Part shown: piece by piece, positions 7,606-14,931 of the stretch
Numbering within the stretch: position 1 is the first letter of the stretch
Layout of the letters: every line of letters starts with the position of its first letter
Origin: a virus
Virus record (IMG/VR): IMGVR_UViG_3300003631_000020
Coordinates: 1-23,532 of that record
DNA length: 23,532 nt
Direction: 5' to 3' (one strand)
Program-made: the position numbers and the translations under genes
The notes under the pieces: generated by a model
Told to the model about the DNA's origin: nothing
What the model saw: only the letters and a program-made list of their open reading frames with translations
The model's database searches: none

Positions 7606-7630
7606 ACCACATAATACAAGTGATATAATA

Positions 7631-9103
7631 ATGGCAACATATGGAAGCTTTCCCGGTGTACGTGTAACAACACAATCCGGCGGCATTAGCTCCATCGCTA
7701 TCGGTGAAGAGGAGAAGCTCGTCGTCTTCGGCGAGTCGGATTACGTTCTCGACACCTCTGGCTCCAGCGACGAGCTGGCAGTTGAAGGTGACGACACGTC
7801 TCTCACAATCTCGGCCTCCTCGCCAGAGCAGATTAATGCTCGGCGCGAGGCTGACGCGAAGTTCGGTACAGATTCCGAACTAGCCGATGGGATGAAGGAA
7901 GCCCTCGCTAACGGTGCGAACATCGACTTCCTCTACGGAGTGGCGGTTCCCCGCGACTTCGTTGAGGCTGAGACGCAGAGCGCACAGCAGGGCACTCTCG
8001 ACAACACATCTCTCGTTGAGAACACTGGTGATGCAGTTGACTCCACTGGTGATAACCTCAACGATATGGGTATCGAGGTATACGACGACAACTCTCCGAG
8101 CACGGAGCTGACCGTCGAGTTCCGATACAATGGAGCGCCGTCGATTCCGTCAGATGGAGATACTGTATACATCAACCCCCTCACGGGCGAGTATGCAGCA
8201 GACGCAACTGCTGATGGAGCAAACTACGAGTTCTCCTACACGTACAACGACTACGGTACAGCATTTGGCGCACAGGACGTGAAGAACGTCGTCAACGAAA
8301 ACGAGACTGGAGTATACGTCGCATTGACGGACTCCGATAGTGTCTCCTCCTCGCTCCAGAGTGAGGTCAGCACGCTTCGAGATAACTTCCAACTCGTTAA
8401 CGCAATCAGCGTCGCCGAGCCGAACGACAGTGAAGTTCTCGATGCGGCGAACGTCACTGACACGAACGGTGGCGCGGACGCTCGCTACGATACGGCGAAC
8501 TACGGTACTGCTAACCAGAGCGTTAGCGCGGAGTACTATTACAAGTTCGCTCCCGGCCGCGAGGCTGACGAAGTGAAGACGATTGCGGGAGGGTTCGGTG
8601 GTCTGTTCGCAGGCAACCCAATCTCTGACCCAATCTATAACGACGAACTCTCTGGCTATCAGAGTCTAGAGCAGAAGTTCTCGAAGACGGACGCCGACAA
8701 TATGCGAGCAGAGGATATTATCCCTGTCCGCACTGGCGGCTCTGTTCGAGTGCAGGGCAATCGAGCTACTAACTTCAGTACGAGTGGCACGGTTGCGGCA
8801 GACTTCTGGACTCGTCGTATCACCGACCGCGTAATCCTCATCGGGAAGCAGGTTGGTGACGAAATCATTGGCCGAATCAATGATGAAGATACTCGTGCGC
8901 AGGCGGAGCGGCTCATCAACGCAGAGATGCAGCAGCTCGTCTCCGACCGCCTCATCAGAGCTAACACGGACTCTGAGACGAATTGGACGGTTGACGTGTA
9001 CGAGGATTCGACGAACGACGATGAGGTCAATATCGACATTAGCTTCACGCCGTACGGTATCGTGAAGCAAGTTGATGAGACGATTACGGTTAACACGAAC
9101 TAA
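7631..9103 (+). CDS. Contractile tail sheath protein
   Basis: A 490-residue sheath protein that polymerises around the tail tube and contracts during infection; its presence defines the virus as a myovirus. The N-terminus (YGSFPGVRVTTQSGG...IAIG) is the typical sheath opening, in which the first strand augments the neighbouring subunit. The C-terminal domain (about 365-490) has the conserved order of an 'RTGGSVRVQGNRATNF' strand, the helix DFWTRRITDRVILIGKQVGDEIIGR, and the helix RAQAERLINAEMQQLVSDRLI. The terminal strands NIDISFTPYGIVKQVDETITV close it. The middle (about 150-240) is a more variable beta insertion. The last residues TVNTN are identical to those of the following tube protein. 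Confidence 0.92.
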   Translation: MATYGSFPGVRVTTQSGGISSIAIGEEEKLVVFGESDYVLDTSGSSDELAVEGDDTSLTISASSPEQINARREADAKFGTDSELADGMKEALANGANIDFLYGVAVPRDFVEAETQSAQQGTLDNTSLVENTGDAVDSTGDNLNDMGIEVYDDNSPSTELTVEFRYNGAPSIPSDGDTVYINPLTGEYAADATADGANYEFSYTYNDYGTAFGAQDVKNVVNENETGVYVALTDSDSVSSSLQSEVSTLRDNFQLVNAISVAEPNDSEVLDAANVTDTNGGADARYDTANYGTANQSVSAEYYYKFAPGREADEVKTIAGGFGGLFAGNPISDPIYNDELSGYQSLEQKFSKTDADNMRAEDIIPVRTGGSVRVQGNRATNFSTSGTVAADFWTRRITDRVILIGKQVGDEIIGRINDEDTRAQAERLINAEMQQLVSDRLIRANTDSETNWTVDVYEDSTNDDEVNIDISFTPYGIVKQVDETITVNTN

Positions 9104-9108
9104 GGTGA
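9103..9108 (+). promoter_or_regulatory. Ribosome binding site of tube gene overlapping sheath stop
   Basis: AGGTGA matches the complement of the haloarchaeal 16S rRNA 3' end. It shares its first base with the sheath TAA stop and lies 7 nt before the tube ATG at 9116. This couples tube translation to sheath translation and fixes the tube start. Confidence 0.7.
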
Positions 9109-9115
9109 ATAAATA

Positions 9116-9553
9116 ATGGTAGACTACAACGAAGGCGGCTCTAACAAGCGCCGTAAGGAAGTCGGTGAGAACTGCACTCTCTTCCTCCCTGAAGGAACGA
9201 GCGTTGCTGTAAGTAACGTTTCTTTCAGCGAGGAGGCTAACACGAGTGAAGTTCAGTACACTGACTCGTTCGCACAGAGCATCGCCGTCACAGGCGTCAC
9301 GTACTCTGGCTCGTTCACGATTCCCGGTAACGCGAATATTGAGCGAGACCAAGGCTGGAATCAGGGTAATGGTGAAGCTGCCACGACCCTGCCGAAGCAC
9401 ATTAGTACGATGTCTATTGACGATGGTGAGGGGCGTTCGTATTCGTTCAGTAACGTCCTCCTCAACAGCCACTCGAAGGATATTCCGTCCGACGACCGGA
9501 CTGAGCAGTCCTTCGACTTTATGGCTGAGAAGATGACTGTTAACACGAACTAG
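9116..9553 (+). CDS. Tail tube protein
   Basis: A 145-residue inner tube protein immediately after the sheath gene, the near-universal order in contractile systems. The protein is all-beta with one short helix region, as in gpFII/gp19-like tube proteins. It contains NCTLFLPEGTSVAVSNVSF, a SEVQYTDSF ... VTGVTYSGSFTIPG strand pair and the C-terminal TEQSFDFMAEKMTVNTN. Length is typical. The start is fixed by the AGGTGA ribosome binding site. The shared TVNTN terminus with the sheath is encoded by a 14-nt direct repeat (GTTAACACGAACTA at 9089-9102 and 9539-9552). The stop is TAG, followed by a 110-nt structured gap. Confidence 0.88.
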   Translation: MVDYNEGGSNKRRKEVGENCTLFLPEGTSVAVSNVSFSEEANTSEVQYTDSFAQSIAVTGVTYSGSFTIPGNANIERDQGWNQGNGEAATTLPKHISTMSIDDGEGRSYSFSNVLLNSHSKDIPSDDRTEQSFDFMAEKMTVNTN

Positions 9554-9562
9554 AACAACACA

Positions 9563-9570
9563 TTTAAGTA
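9563..9570 (+). promoter_or_regulatory. TATA-like promoter box upstream of tail chaperone
   Basis: TTTAAGTA is a close match to the haloarchaeal TATA consensus and resembles the TTTAAGTAG at 21347-21355. Transcription would begin near 9590, giving a leader of about 70 nt that holds the inverted repeat at 9596-9660. Function is inferred. Confidence 0.5.
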
Positions 9571-9660
9571 GGGGTGTTTGGCTGACACTCCATACAACTC
9601 AATCCTCCTGCCTTGCCCGAGGCGACACACCACTCTTATTTGGGAGGAGAGAGTTGAGTT
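9571..9660 (+). promoter_or_regulatory. Structured leader with sequestered Shine-Dalgarno
   Basis: Three hairpins can be drawn by eye. First, GGGGTGT (9571-9577) pairs with ACACTCC (9585-9591) with one G-T pair and a 7-nt loop. Second, AACTCAATCCTCC (9596-9608) pairs with GGAGGA (9643-9648) plus TTGAGTT (9654-9660), leaving a 5-nt bulge. Third, inside that, GCCT (9610-9613) pairs with AGGC (9620-9623). The long stem buries GGAGG, the only strong Shine-Dalgarno sequence near the chaperone gene. It could act as translational control or as an RNA processing site between the abundant sheath/tube messages and the scarcer chaperone/tape measure. Confidence 0.45.
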
Positions 9661-9663
9661 AGC

Positions 9664-10149
9664 GTGCCAGTGAAATCCACCGATTATGGAGAAAACTACA
9701 TAACAATGCAAGAAGAAGAAGCACTAGACTTTTATCAGCGTATCACGGAAGGGAAGAAGCGGCATCAAACTATCTCGCTCGAACACAGTAGCGGCTCTAC
9801 GTTGAGCGGTGTTCGTATGCGTCCTGTCGATAAGAAGACACTCGCTGGCGTGATTGAGCGTCTGCCTGACGAGATGTTCGAAGCTGTTGACGAAGCAGCT
9901 GACGCGGACGAGGCAGAGGAGCAGCTTGAAGAACAAGGCGGCTCGCTCAATGCAGTTACGGGTGAGACTGTCGATGCGTTCGAGGACTTGTGTAAGGACG
10001 CGCTCGACCACCCAGAGTTGACGAAGCCGCAGATGGACCACATTGTCTCAGAACTTAATTTCGAAGTATTGTTCGAGCTTGGGACTGAAATCATCAATAT
10101 GTCGTCCGAGGAGACTGGGGCGATTCGCGGTTTTCAGAAACAGGGATAG
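9664..10149 (+). CDS. Tail assembly chaperone, short (gpG-like) form
   Basis: A 161-residue acidic, largely helical protein between tube and tape measure, the position of lambda gpG/P2 gpE-type chaperones that coat the tape measure before tube polymerisation. Visible segments include LSGVRMRPVDKKTLAGVIERLPDEMFEAV, an Asp/Glu/Ala-rich linker (about 77-95) and a C-terminal helical part (ALDHPELTKPQMDHIVSELNFEVLFELGTEI). The start is uncertain: GTG 9664 is 15 nt after the GGAGGA, while ATG 9706 (15th codon, MQEEEALDFY) is an attractive alternative with only a weak GGAG upstream. The gene ends in TAG inside a stem-loop, and a -1 reading frame continues the protein (next entry). Confidence 0.75.
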   Translation: MPVKSTDYGENYITMQEEEALDFYQRITEGKKRHQTISLEHSSGSTLSGVRMRPVDKKTLAGVIERLPDEMFEAVDEAADADEAEEQLEEQGGSLNAVTGETVDAFEDLCKDALDHPELTKPQMDHIVSELNFEVLFELGTEIINMSSEETGAIRGFQKQG

Positions 10150-10346
10150 GACAGTATCTCCTATCCGCAGTTGAGAACGGCGGTACTAACTTTTCTGTCA
10201 GGGACGAGCAGACTGGAGAAATCCGGCAGGCGTACGCTGACGAGTTAACCGACGCTCAACTGAAGTTCCTGTATCACGCGAGGCAGGAGCGAGAGCGGAT
10301 GAAACAGCGTAAGTCTAAACAACAGCAACCAAACACTAGCATCTAA
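10134..10346 (+). CDS. Tail assembly chaperone -1 frameshift extension (gpT-like)
   Basis: The -1 frame relative to the chaperone is open from 10089 to the TAA at 10344-10346. It encodes a convincing C-terminal domain containing GIGQYLLSAVENGG, FSVRDEQTGEIRQAYADEL and DAQLKFLYHARQERERM, with a basic, Gln-rich tail. It has no ATG or GTG before the ATG at 10309, near its end, so independent initiation is unlikely. A slip at the TTTT run (10131-10134, codons GGT TTT CAG), or at GGA-TAG (10144-10149), would give a fusion of about 227 residues. A perfect stem-loop at 10144-10166 lies just downstream. Tail chaperone frameshifting is a conserved property of long-tailed phages. The exact slip site is not certain, because no canonical X-XXY-YYZ heptamer is in frame. 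Confidence 0.75.
   Translation, partial: SETGIGQYLLSAVENGGTNFSVRDEQTGEIRQAYADELTDAQLKFLYHARQERERMKQRKSKQQQPNTSI
10144..10166 (+). promoter_or_regulatory. Stem-loop at chaperone frameshift region
   Basis: GGATAGGA (10144-10151) and TCCTATCC (10159-10166) are perfect reverse complements, forming an 8-bp stem with a 7-nt loop (CAGTATC). The zero-frame TAG stop lies in the 5' arm. The stem begins 9 nt after the TTTT run that allows perfect re-pairing of a Phe tRNA in the -1 frame, close to the spacing of known frameshift-stimulating structures. Confidence 0.6.
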
Positions 10347-10359
10347 ATCCACCTAATAT

Positions 10360-13300
10360 ATGCCAGACTTTAATCAGAACGTTAAAATCAACGTCGACCT
10401 CAACGCGAAAACTGAGGGCGCACTTGCTGAGATTGGCTCGGCACTTACTGCAATCAAGAGTAGTGCCAACTCTCTCGGCGACGACCTCGACCAGATTGAG
10501 AAGGATATTGAAGATTTCGGTGAGTCGTTCGGGAAAGATGACGATATCCAGATTGGCGGTGAGGTCGATAGTGATTCTATCTTCCGAGCGGTTCGTAATG
10601 CTCGGCAGCAAGCACATACTGAGATTAAGAGTCTGCCGCAGCCGACTGTCCGAATTGCAACTCGGATGGATAGTCGGCGGGGGACGTTCGTCGACGAAAT
10701 CTTGGATGAGATACAGATGCTTGAGGATGCGACTGAGGCAGCTGACCCGCTCGCTGAAGCGAAGGAGAACGTCGCTGACTCGAATAGTCTGCTAGCTGAC
10801 TCTGCTGATAATTCTGTCACTGAGCTTGACCGAGAGGCTGATTCGTTCGATAAGATTATCGATAGTGGTGATAGCCTCACTGACGTGAAGCAGAAGGTTG
10901 CTGATGCGAACAAGCACGTGCAGAGTATGAGTAAGGAGTCGGCTGATGAGCTTGCCGGTGAAGATAAGCGGATGCGTGACTTGTTCGACAGCGCGGGTAT
11001 TGTCGAAGAGTCGATAGATGAAGCTGGCGATACGATGGGAGCGACGAGCAGGCAGTTGCGTAAGATGCGTAATTCGACTGATAAAGCTACTGAGTCGATG
11101 CGCGCTGCGGCCCAAGTTGGAGACTTATTCGAGGACGGGTTAGGTTCACTCTCCGTTAATCTTGGTGCGTTCACTGTTGCGCTCCGTAACTTCCTCACGC
11201 AAGTGCCGCTATTGCTCACTGCTCTTGGTGCTGCTGGTGCTGCTGCGATGGGTGCTGCTTCTGGCTTTGTTGCGCTTGCTGGTGCGATGGGTGCTGTTGT
11301 TGCAGCTGGAGCTATCGCTCACGCACAACAATTGAAGAGCGAGTATAGTGAGATTGAGAACCTCGGGGAGAGTATGCAAGTTATTATGGCTAACTTGCGC
11401 GACCTCTTCATGGAGGCCATCCAGCCATTGACGAGTAGTGGTGAGAGCTTGCAGATTTTCGTGCAGGCTGCAACCGGCCTTGCGCGAGCAGTTAACGTTA
11501 TCTCGAAGTCTATTGCTCGTCTCGTTGAAGGCACTGACGAGTTCAATGAGAGCGTTGCTGCTGGCGCTGAGCCTATCTTCACTGTGCAGGATGCGATGAC
11601 TCAGTGGTCTGAAGATGTGATGCCGGCTTTCCTCGACCTCGTTGGCTCTATCGGGTTTGCGTTCGAGGAGCTTGGTTCTGAGATTATTTCGGCAACTGCT
11701 CGCGCGACGAGCGGGCTTGCTGATATGATTGATTTCTCGGTTCGCCTCTTCGGTGAGATTGAGAACGTTGGCTCGCTGATTAGCCAGTTCGGTGATACGA
11801 TGGCGGAGCTTGCGACGCTCGGTGTTCGAGTAGGTGGCGGCCTCCTCCCAGTATTCAAAGCGTTCTCGTCTGTTATGGAGGGTGTGGCTAATGCTCTCAA
11901 TCAGATTGACAGTCAGACGATGCAGAACGCTGTGACGTTCCTCGTTCTGATGGCTGCTATTAATCGACTTGCTGGTGTTGCAAGTAGCTTGCTCACTATC
12001 TTCCCAAATCTCGTCGTTGGTATGGCGAACGTTTCGTCGTCGGCGAAGGCGGCATCTGGCTCTATTGCGACGATGCGTGCGGCGACTGCGGCTGCTGGAA
12101 CGCAGCTCGGTGGCTTCCTCGCGCAAACGAATATGCTTGGTGGGATGACTGCGTTCGCTGCTGCACTTACTGGAACTGGTGAGCGGATGCGTAATGTTGC
12201 GTTCAATACGGTTGCTGCGAGCGAGGCGTTCGAGGAGATGGCTGAAGATACGGACCACGCTTCGGACGAACTTCGAGAGCTTGCTATTCAAGGAAAGCTT
12301 ACTGAAGAAGTGATGGAGGACTTGGGCGACAACGACGATATAGACTTCGACGTGAGTGACGGTAAGCTCGACGCAGAGCAATTCTTGCCCGATGACTCCC
12401 TCACTGCCGCGATGTTCGGCGGAGCGGATGACGCTGCCGAAGAGGCGGCTGAAGAGTCGGCTGAGGCTATGGGACGCCTCGACCCGAGAGGTGGTACGTT
12501 CAGAGTTGTGCCTGACGACATCGATGCTGGCCCACTCGATAAAGTGAAAGGAAAACTTCGAGGTCTCGGGCAGAGTTTCCGCAATGCTGGTGCGGCTGCG
12601 CTTGATGCAGTGAAACAATTCGGCTTATTCCTTGGTCGTCTTGTGATGATTCAATTGCAGGCTATCAAGACCGCCATCGTGATGAGTGGTCGTCTCGCTG
12701 CGTCGATGGCTCGCGTTGCGATTGCGTCAGCGAAGGCCGCAGCTTCAATACTGAAGCAAACGGTTATGGTCTATCAATACACTGGCTCCCTCACAGCAGC
12801 AGCTAGTACGATGTGGGGTCTCGTCACTGCGCAGATTGCTAGTGCTGCTGCCTCAGCGAGAAATGCTGCAATGAAGGAAGCTGGAGCTGCTGCGAACTTC
12901 TTACTTAGTGACTCTGCTCTCTTGGCGACTGGCTCGATGTATGCGCTCGATACGTCGATTGCTGTTGCGACTGGTGGTATCTCGGTTCTCGTTGGGTTGA
13001 TTGGCGCGCTCGCTGTCGGTATCATTACGAACTTCAGCGAGATTAAGGCTGCTGCGTCTGATTCGTTCGGCTTCCTCAAGGACGTGATTGATATAATCGT
13101 CGACGTATTAATCACGTACTTCATCGAGACGTGGAATCTCATCGTCGACTTATTCAATGCTGTCGTGCAAGGATTGTCTCCGTTGATTGATATGTTCGCC
13201 GACCTCGGCAAAGCGCTCGGTGTCGTCGGCGGTGAGTCGCAGGATAGTGCGAGCTTTATGGAGATGCTGGCTGCTGCTGGAGATATAGTTAAGACTTCAC

Positions 13301-13911
13301 TCAAAGTTCTTGCTGACTTCCTCGGTGTAATTATCGACGTGCTTGGTGGAGTGCTTGCTGTGGCAACGTCACTAATTAGAGTTGCATTGACGCCACTCTT
13401 AGTAGTCGTGCAGCTAATCATCGCAGCGCTCGGCCTATTGAGCGACTGGTGGGATTTCATCCTTGAAGATATTCTTGGCGTGCAGGGTGGAGTTAGCGGA
13501 CTCATCGATATATTTATGGACTTGTTCGATGCGTTTATGGCGGGGATGGCAGCTATTCCTGCGATGGTCGAGAAGGCAGTCAATGGTGTCATTGGGTTGA
13601 TTAATGGGTTCTTTAGTGCCATTAATAATACTGTCCCCGGCGTCGACCTCGGCCAGATTGAAGATGTGAGCTTCACTGGCGAGCAGAGTATGAAGACTGA
13701 CAGAGAAGAGCTTGCCGCAGATAGTAAGAATATGCGTGACAATACTGCTGAGAAGAGTGATAAGACTATCACGTATAACGAAGATAATAGTACGAATATC
13801 GACCAGACGGTTAACGCTGACCCCGAAGACCAAGCACAGCTCTCTCGTGTCGTCACTGACGCGATTGCTGAAGCGAACTCGTTCGAGCGGCGGCGTCAAG
13901 GAGGACAATAA
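10360..13911 (+). CDS. Tail tape measure protein
   Basis: A 1183-residue tape measure, which fixes tail length and probably enters or spans the host membrane during DNA injection. The N-terminal 270 residues are acidic coiled coil (ALAEIGSALTAIKSS ... RKMRNSTDKATESMRAAAQ). Hydrophobic segments lie at about 280-322 (Ala/Gly-rich), 521-557, 866-892, 904-938 and 981-1035. The C-terminal 100 residues are polar and Asn-rich. No lysozyme or peptidase motif was seen. At the commonly used 1.5 angstrom per residue it would predict a tail of roughly 175 nm. The ATG (AATATATG) has no Shine-Dalgarno sequence and starts 13 nt after the frameshifted chaperone stop. The gene is the largest in the window, as expected. 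Confidence 0.92.
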   Translation: MPDFNQNVKINVDLNAKTEGALAEIGSALTAIKSSANSLGDDLDQIEKDIEDFGESFGKDDDIQIGGEVDSDSIFRAVRNARQQAHTEIKSLPQPTVRIATRMDSRRGTFVDEILDEIQMLEDATEAADPLAEAKENVADSNSLLADSADNSVTELDREADSFDKIIDSGDSLTDVKQKVADANKHVQSMSKESADELAGEDKRMRDLFDSAGIVEESIDEAGDTMGATSRQLRKMRNSTDKATESMRAAAQVGDLFEDGLGSLSVNLGAFTVALRNFLTQVPLLLTALGAAGAAAMGAASGFVALAGAMGAVVAAGAIAHAQQLKSEYSEIENLGESMQVIMANLRDLFMEAIQPLTSSGESLQIFVQAATGLARAVNVISKSIARLVEGTDEFNESVAAGAEPIFTVQDAMTQWSEDVMPAFLDLVGSIGFAFEELGSEIISATARATSGLADMIDFSVRLFGEIENVGSLISQFGDTMAELATLGVRVGGGLLPVFKAFSSVMEGVANALNQIDSQTMQNAVTFLVLMAAINRLAGVASSLLTIFPNLVVGMANVSSSAKAASGSIATMRAATAAAGTQLGGFLAQTNMLGGMTAFAAALTGTGERMRNVAFNTVAASEAFEEMAEDTDHASDELRELAIQGKLTEEVMEDLGDNDDIDFDVSDGKLDAEQFLPDDSLTAAMFGGADDAAEEAAEESAEAMGRLDPRGGTFRVVPDDIDAGPLDKVKGKLRGLGQSFRNAGAAALDAVKQFGLFLGRLVMIQLQAIKTAIVMSGRLAASMARVAIASAKAAASILKQTVMVYQYTGSLTAAASTMWGLVTAQIASAAASARNAAMKEAGAAANFLLSDSALLATGSMYALDTSIAVATGGISVLVGLIGALAVGIITNFSEIKAAASDSFGFLKDVIDIIVDVLITYFIETWNLIVDLFNAVVQGLSPLIDMFADLGKALGVVGGESQDSASFMEMLAAAGDIVKTSLKVLADFLGVIIDVLGGVLAVATSLIRVALTPLLVVVQLIIAALGLLSDWWDFILEDILGVQGGVSGLIDIFMDLFDAFMAGMAAIPAMVEKAVNGVIGLINGFFSAINNTVPGVDLGQIEDVSFTGEQSMKTDREELAADSKNMRDNTAEKSDKTITYNEDNSTNIDQTVNADPEDQAQLSRVVTDAIAEANSFERRRQGGQ

Positions 13912-13914
13912 ATT

Positions 13915-14931
13915 ATGGCTAATCCATTCAACCAGTTCGGGACGAACGGCGAGCGCGTGGATTTCGAGTTCACGCCAAGTGAAATTGACGCTGGCGGGAC
14001 AGGAAACTTTCTGTATTCTGTTGAGATTCCTGACGCTGACCCGAATCGTAATCTGCAAGCTGAAGTAAAGGCGTTCTTGTACGTTAACGGTGTCGTTGAT
14101 TCGACTATTGTTGCGAGCGAAGTTACTGAAACCGAGGAGAACGAGACGGTTGAAGGAACGTTATCGCATACGTTCCAGACTAATAGTAGCCGCAATGAAG
14201 CTATTGATGAAGGGCAGCGCGAAGAGGCTCTTAATCAAGGTACGGAGACTCGGGAGAAATATAATAGTTATCCGAGAACCGACGAGCCTATCTGGATTAA
14301 GGTTGAGATAGACTACTATGACCCGAACGCGAGCGGCTATCGGAGAGGTAACGTTGACGAAGTTGCGAGCACGGTCGATGAGTCAGTTAGTGTTACTAAT
14401 CCGTTCGATGCGCCGGAGCCTGCTGATACGTCACCGCCTGTTGAGATAGGTGGGAATGATACGCTCTCTGGTACGTTCGAGGGGCGGACTCCGTTCTCTG
14501 TGAAAGACATCGAGTACGAGGATGATGCGACGTACTTGGAGTCTATCTATACACAAGAGCAGATTAATAGTAATAATTATAGTATTTCGTTCGACTATTC
14601 GAACCCAACTGTTGCTATTGATACTGCCGGGAGATTCGTCAAGCACGATATTATTGGCGGTACGGTAGTCAGGCAGAAGATTGGAGAAGACCCAATCAAT
14701 ATTTCGATTAATGGCGTCTGTAAGAGAGAGACGGCTAATCGGATTGACTCCCTCCGTGATGCGAAGAGCGGGAAGATTTTCTCCGATAGGTTGCCGGGAG
14801 ATAATGATGCGCTGAGAGTACAGTTTGGCTCGACTTCTACGTCTCCGATGGAGGATGGTGGTTCTGCTGATATTACTGATGGGCGATATTTGTATACGTT
14901 CCAGATTAATGCAATCGAAGTGATTCGATAA
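13915..14931 (+). CDS. Putative baseplate protein (gp53/gpU-like C-terminus)
   Basis: A 338-residue protein between tape measure and hub. The N-terminal part (about 1-180) is beta-rich with an Ig-like rhythm (EIDAGGTGNFLYSVEIPDADP, EVKAFLYVNGVVDST, IWIKVEIDYYDPNA). The C-terminal 100 residues read G-G-T-V-V-R-Q-K-I-G-E-D-P-I-N-I-S-I-N-G, then a helix (NRIDSLRDAKSGKIF), then FQINAIEVIR. This order of strand, 'D-x-I-x-I-x-G', helix and final strand is that of P2 gpU/LysM-adjacent baseplate proteins that link tube to hub. The call is from pattern and position only. GGAGG at 13900-13904 supports the ATG. The stop directly abuts the hub ATG (TAAATG). Confidence 0.5.
   Translation: MANPFNQFGTNGERVDFEFTPSEIDAGGTGNFLYSVEIPDADPNRNLQAEVKAFLYVNGVVDSTIVASEVTETEENETVEGTLSHTFQTNSSRNEAIDEGQREEALNQGTETREKYNSYPRTDEPIWIKVEIDYYDPNASGYRRGNVDEVASTVDESVSVTNPFDAPEPADTSPPVEIGGNDTLSGTFEGRTPFSVKDIEYEDDATYLESIYTQEQINSNNYSISFDYSNPTVAIDTAGRFVKHDIIGGTVVRQKIGEDPINISINGVCKRETANRIDSLRDAKSGKIFSDRLPGDNDALRVQFGSTSTSPMEDGGSADITDGRYLYTFQINAIEVIR

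Noticed and set aside
9571-9591. Hairpin after the tube gene as a rho-independent terminator
   Set aside because: No T tract follows the stem, and a promoter-like box overlaps its start. Archaeal termination depends on oligo-T rather than hairpins.
11209-12618. Long antisense ORF (469 codons) opposite the tape measure gene
   Set aside because: Its protein is Ser/Arg/His-rich with no domain-like pattern, it lies wholly inside a confident gene, and its openness follows from the codon bias of the sense strand.
13300-13911. Possible lytic transglycosylase or peptidase domain at the tape measure C-terminus
   Set aside because: No catalytic motif was visible. The region is hydrophobic helices and an Asn-rich tail, and archaeal hosts lack murein.
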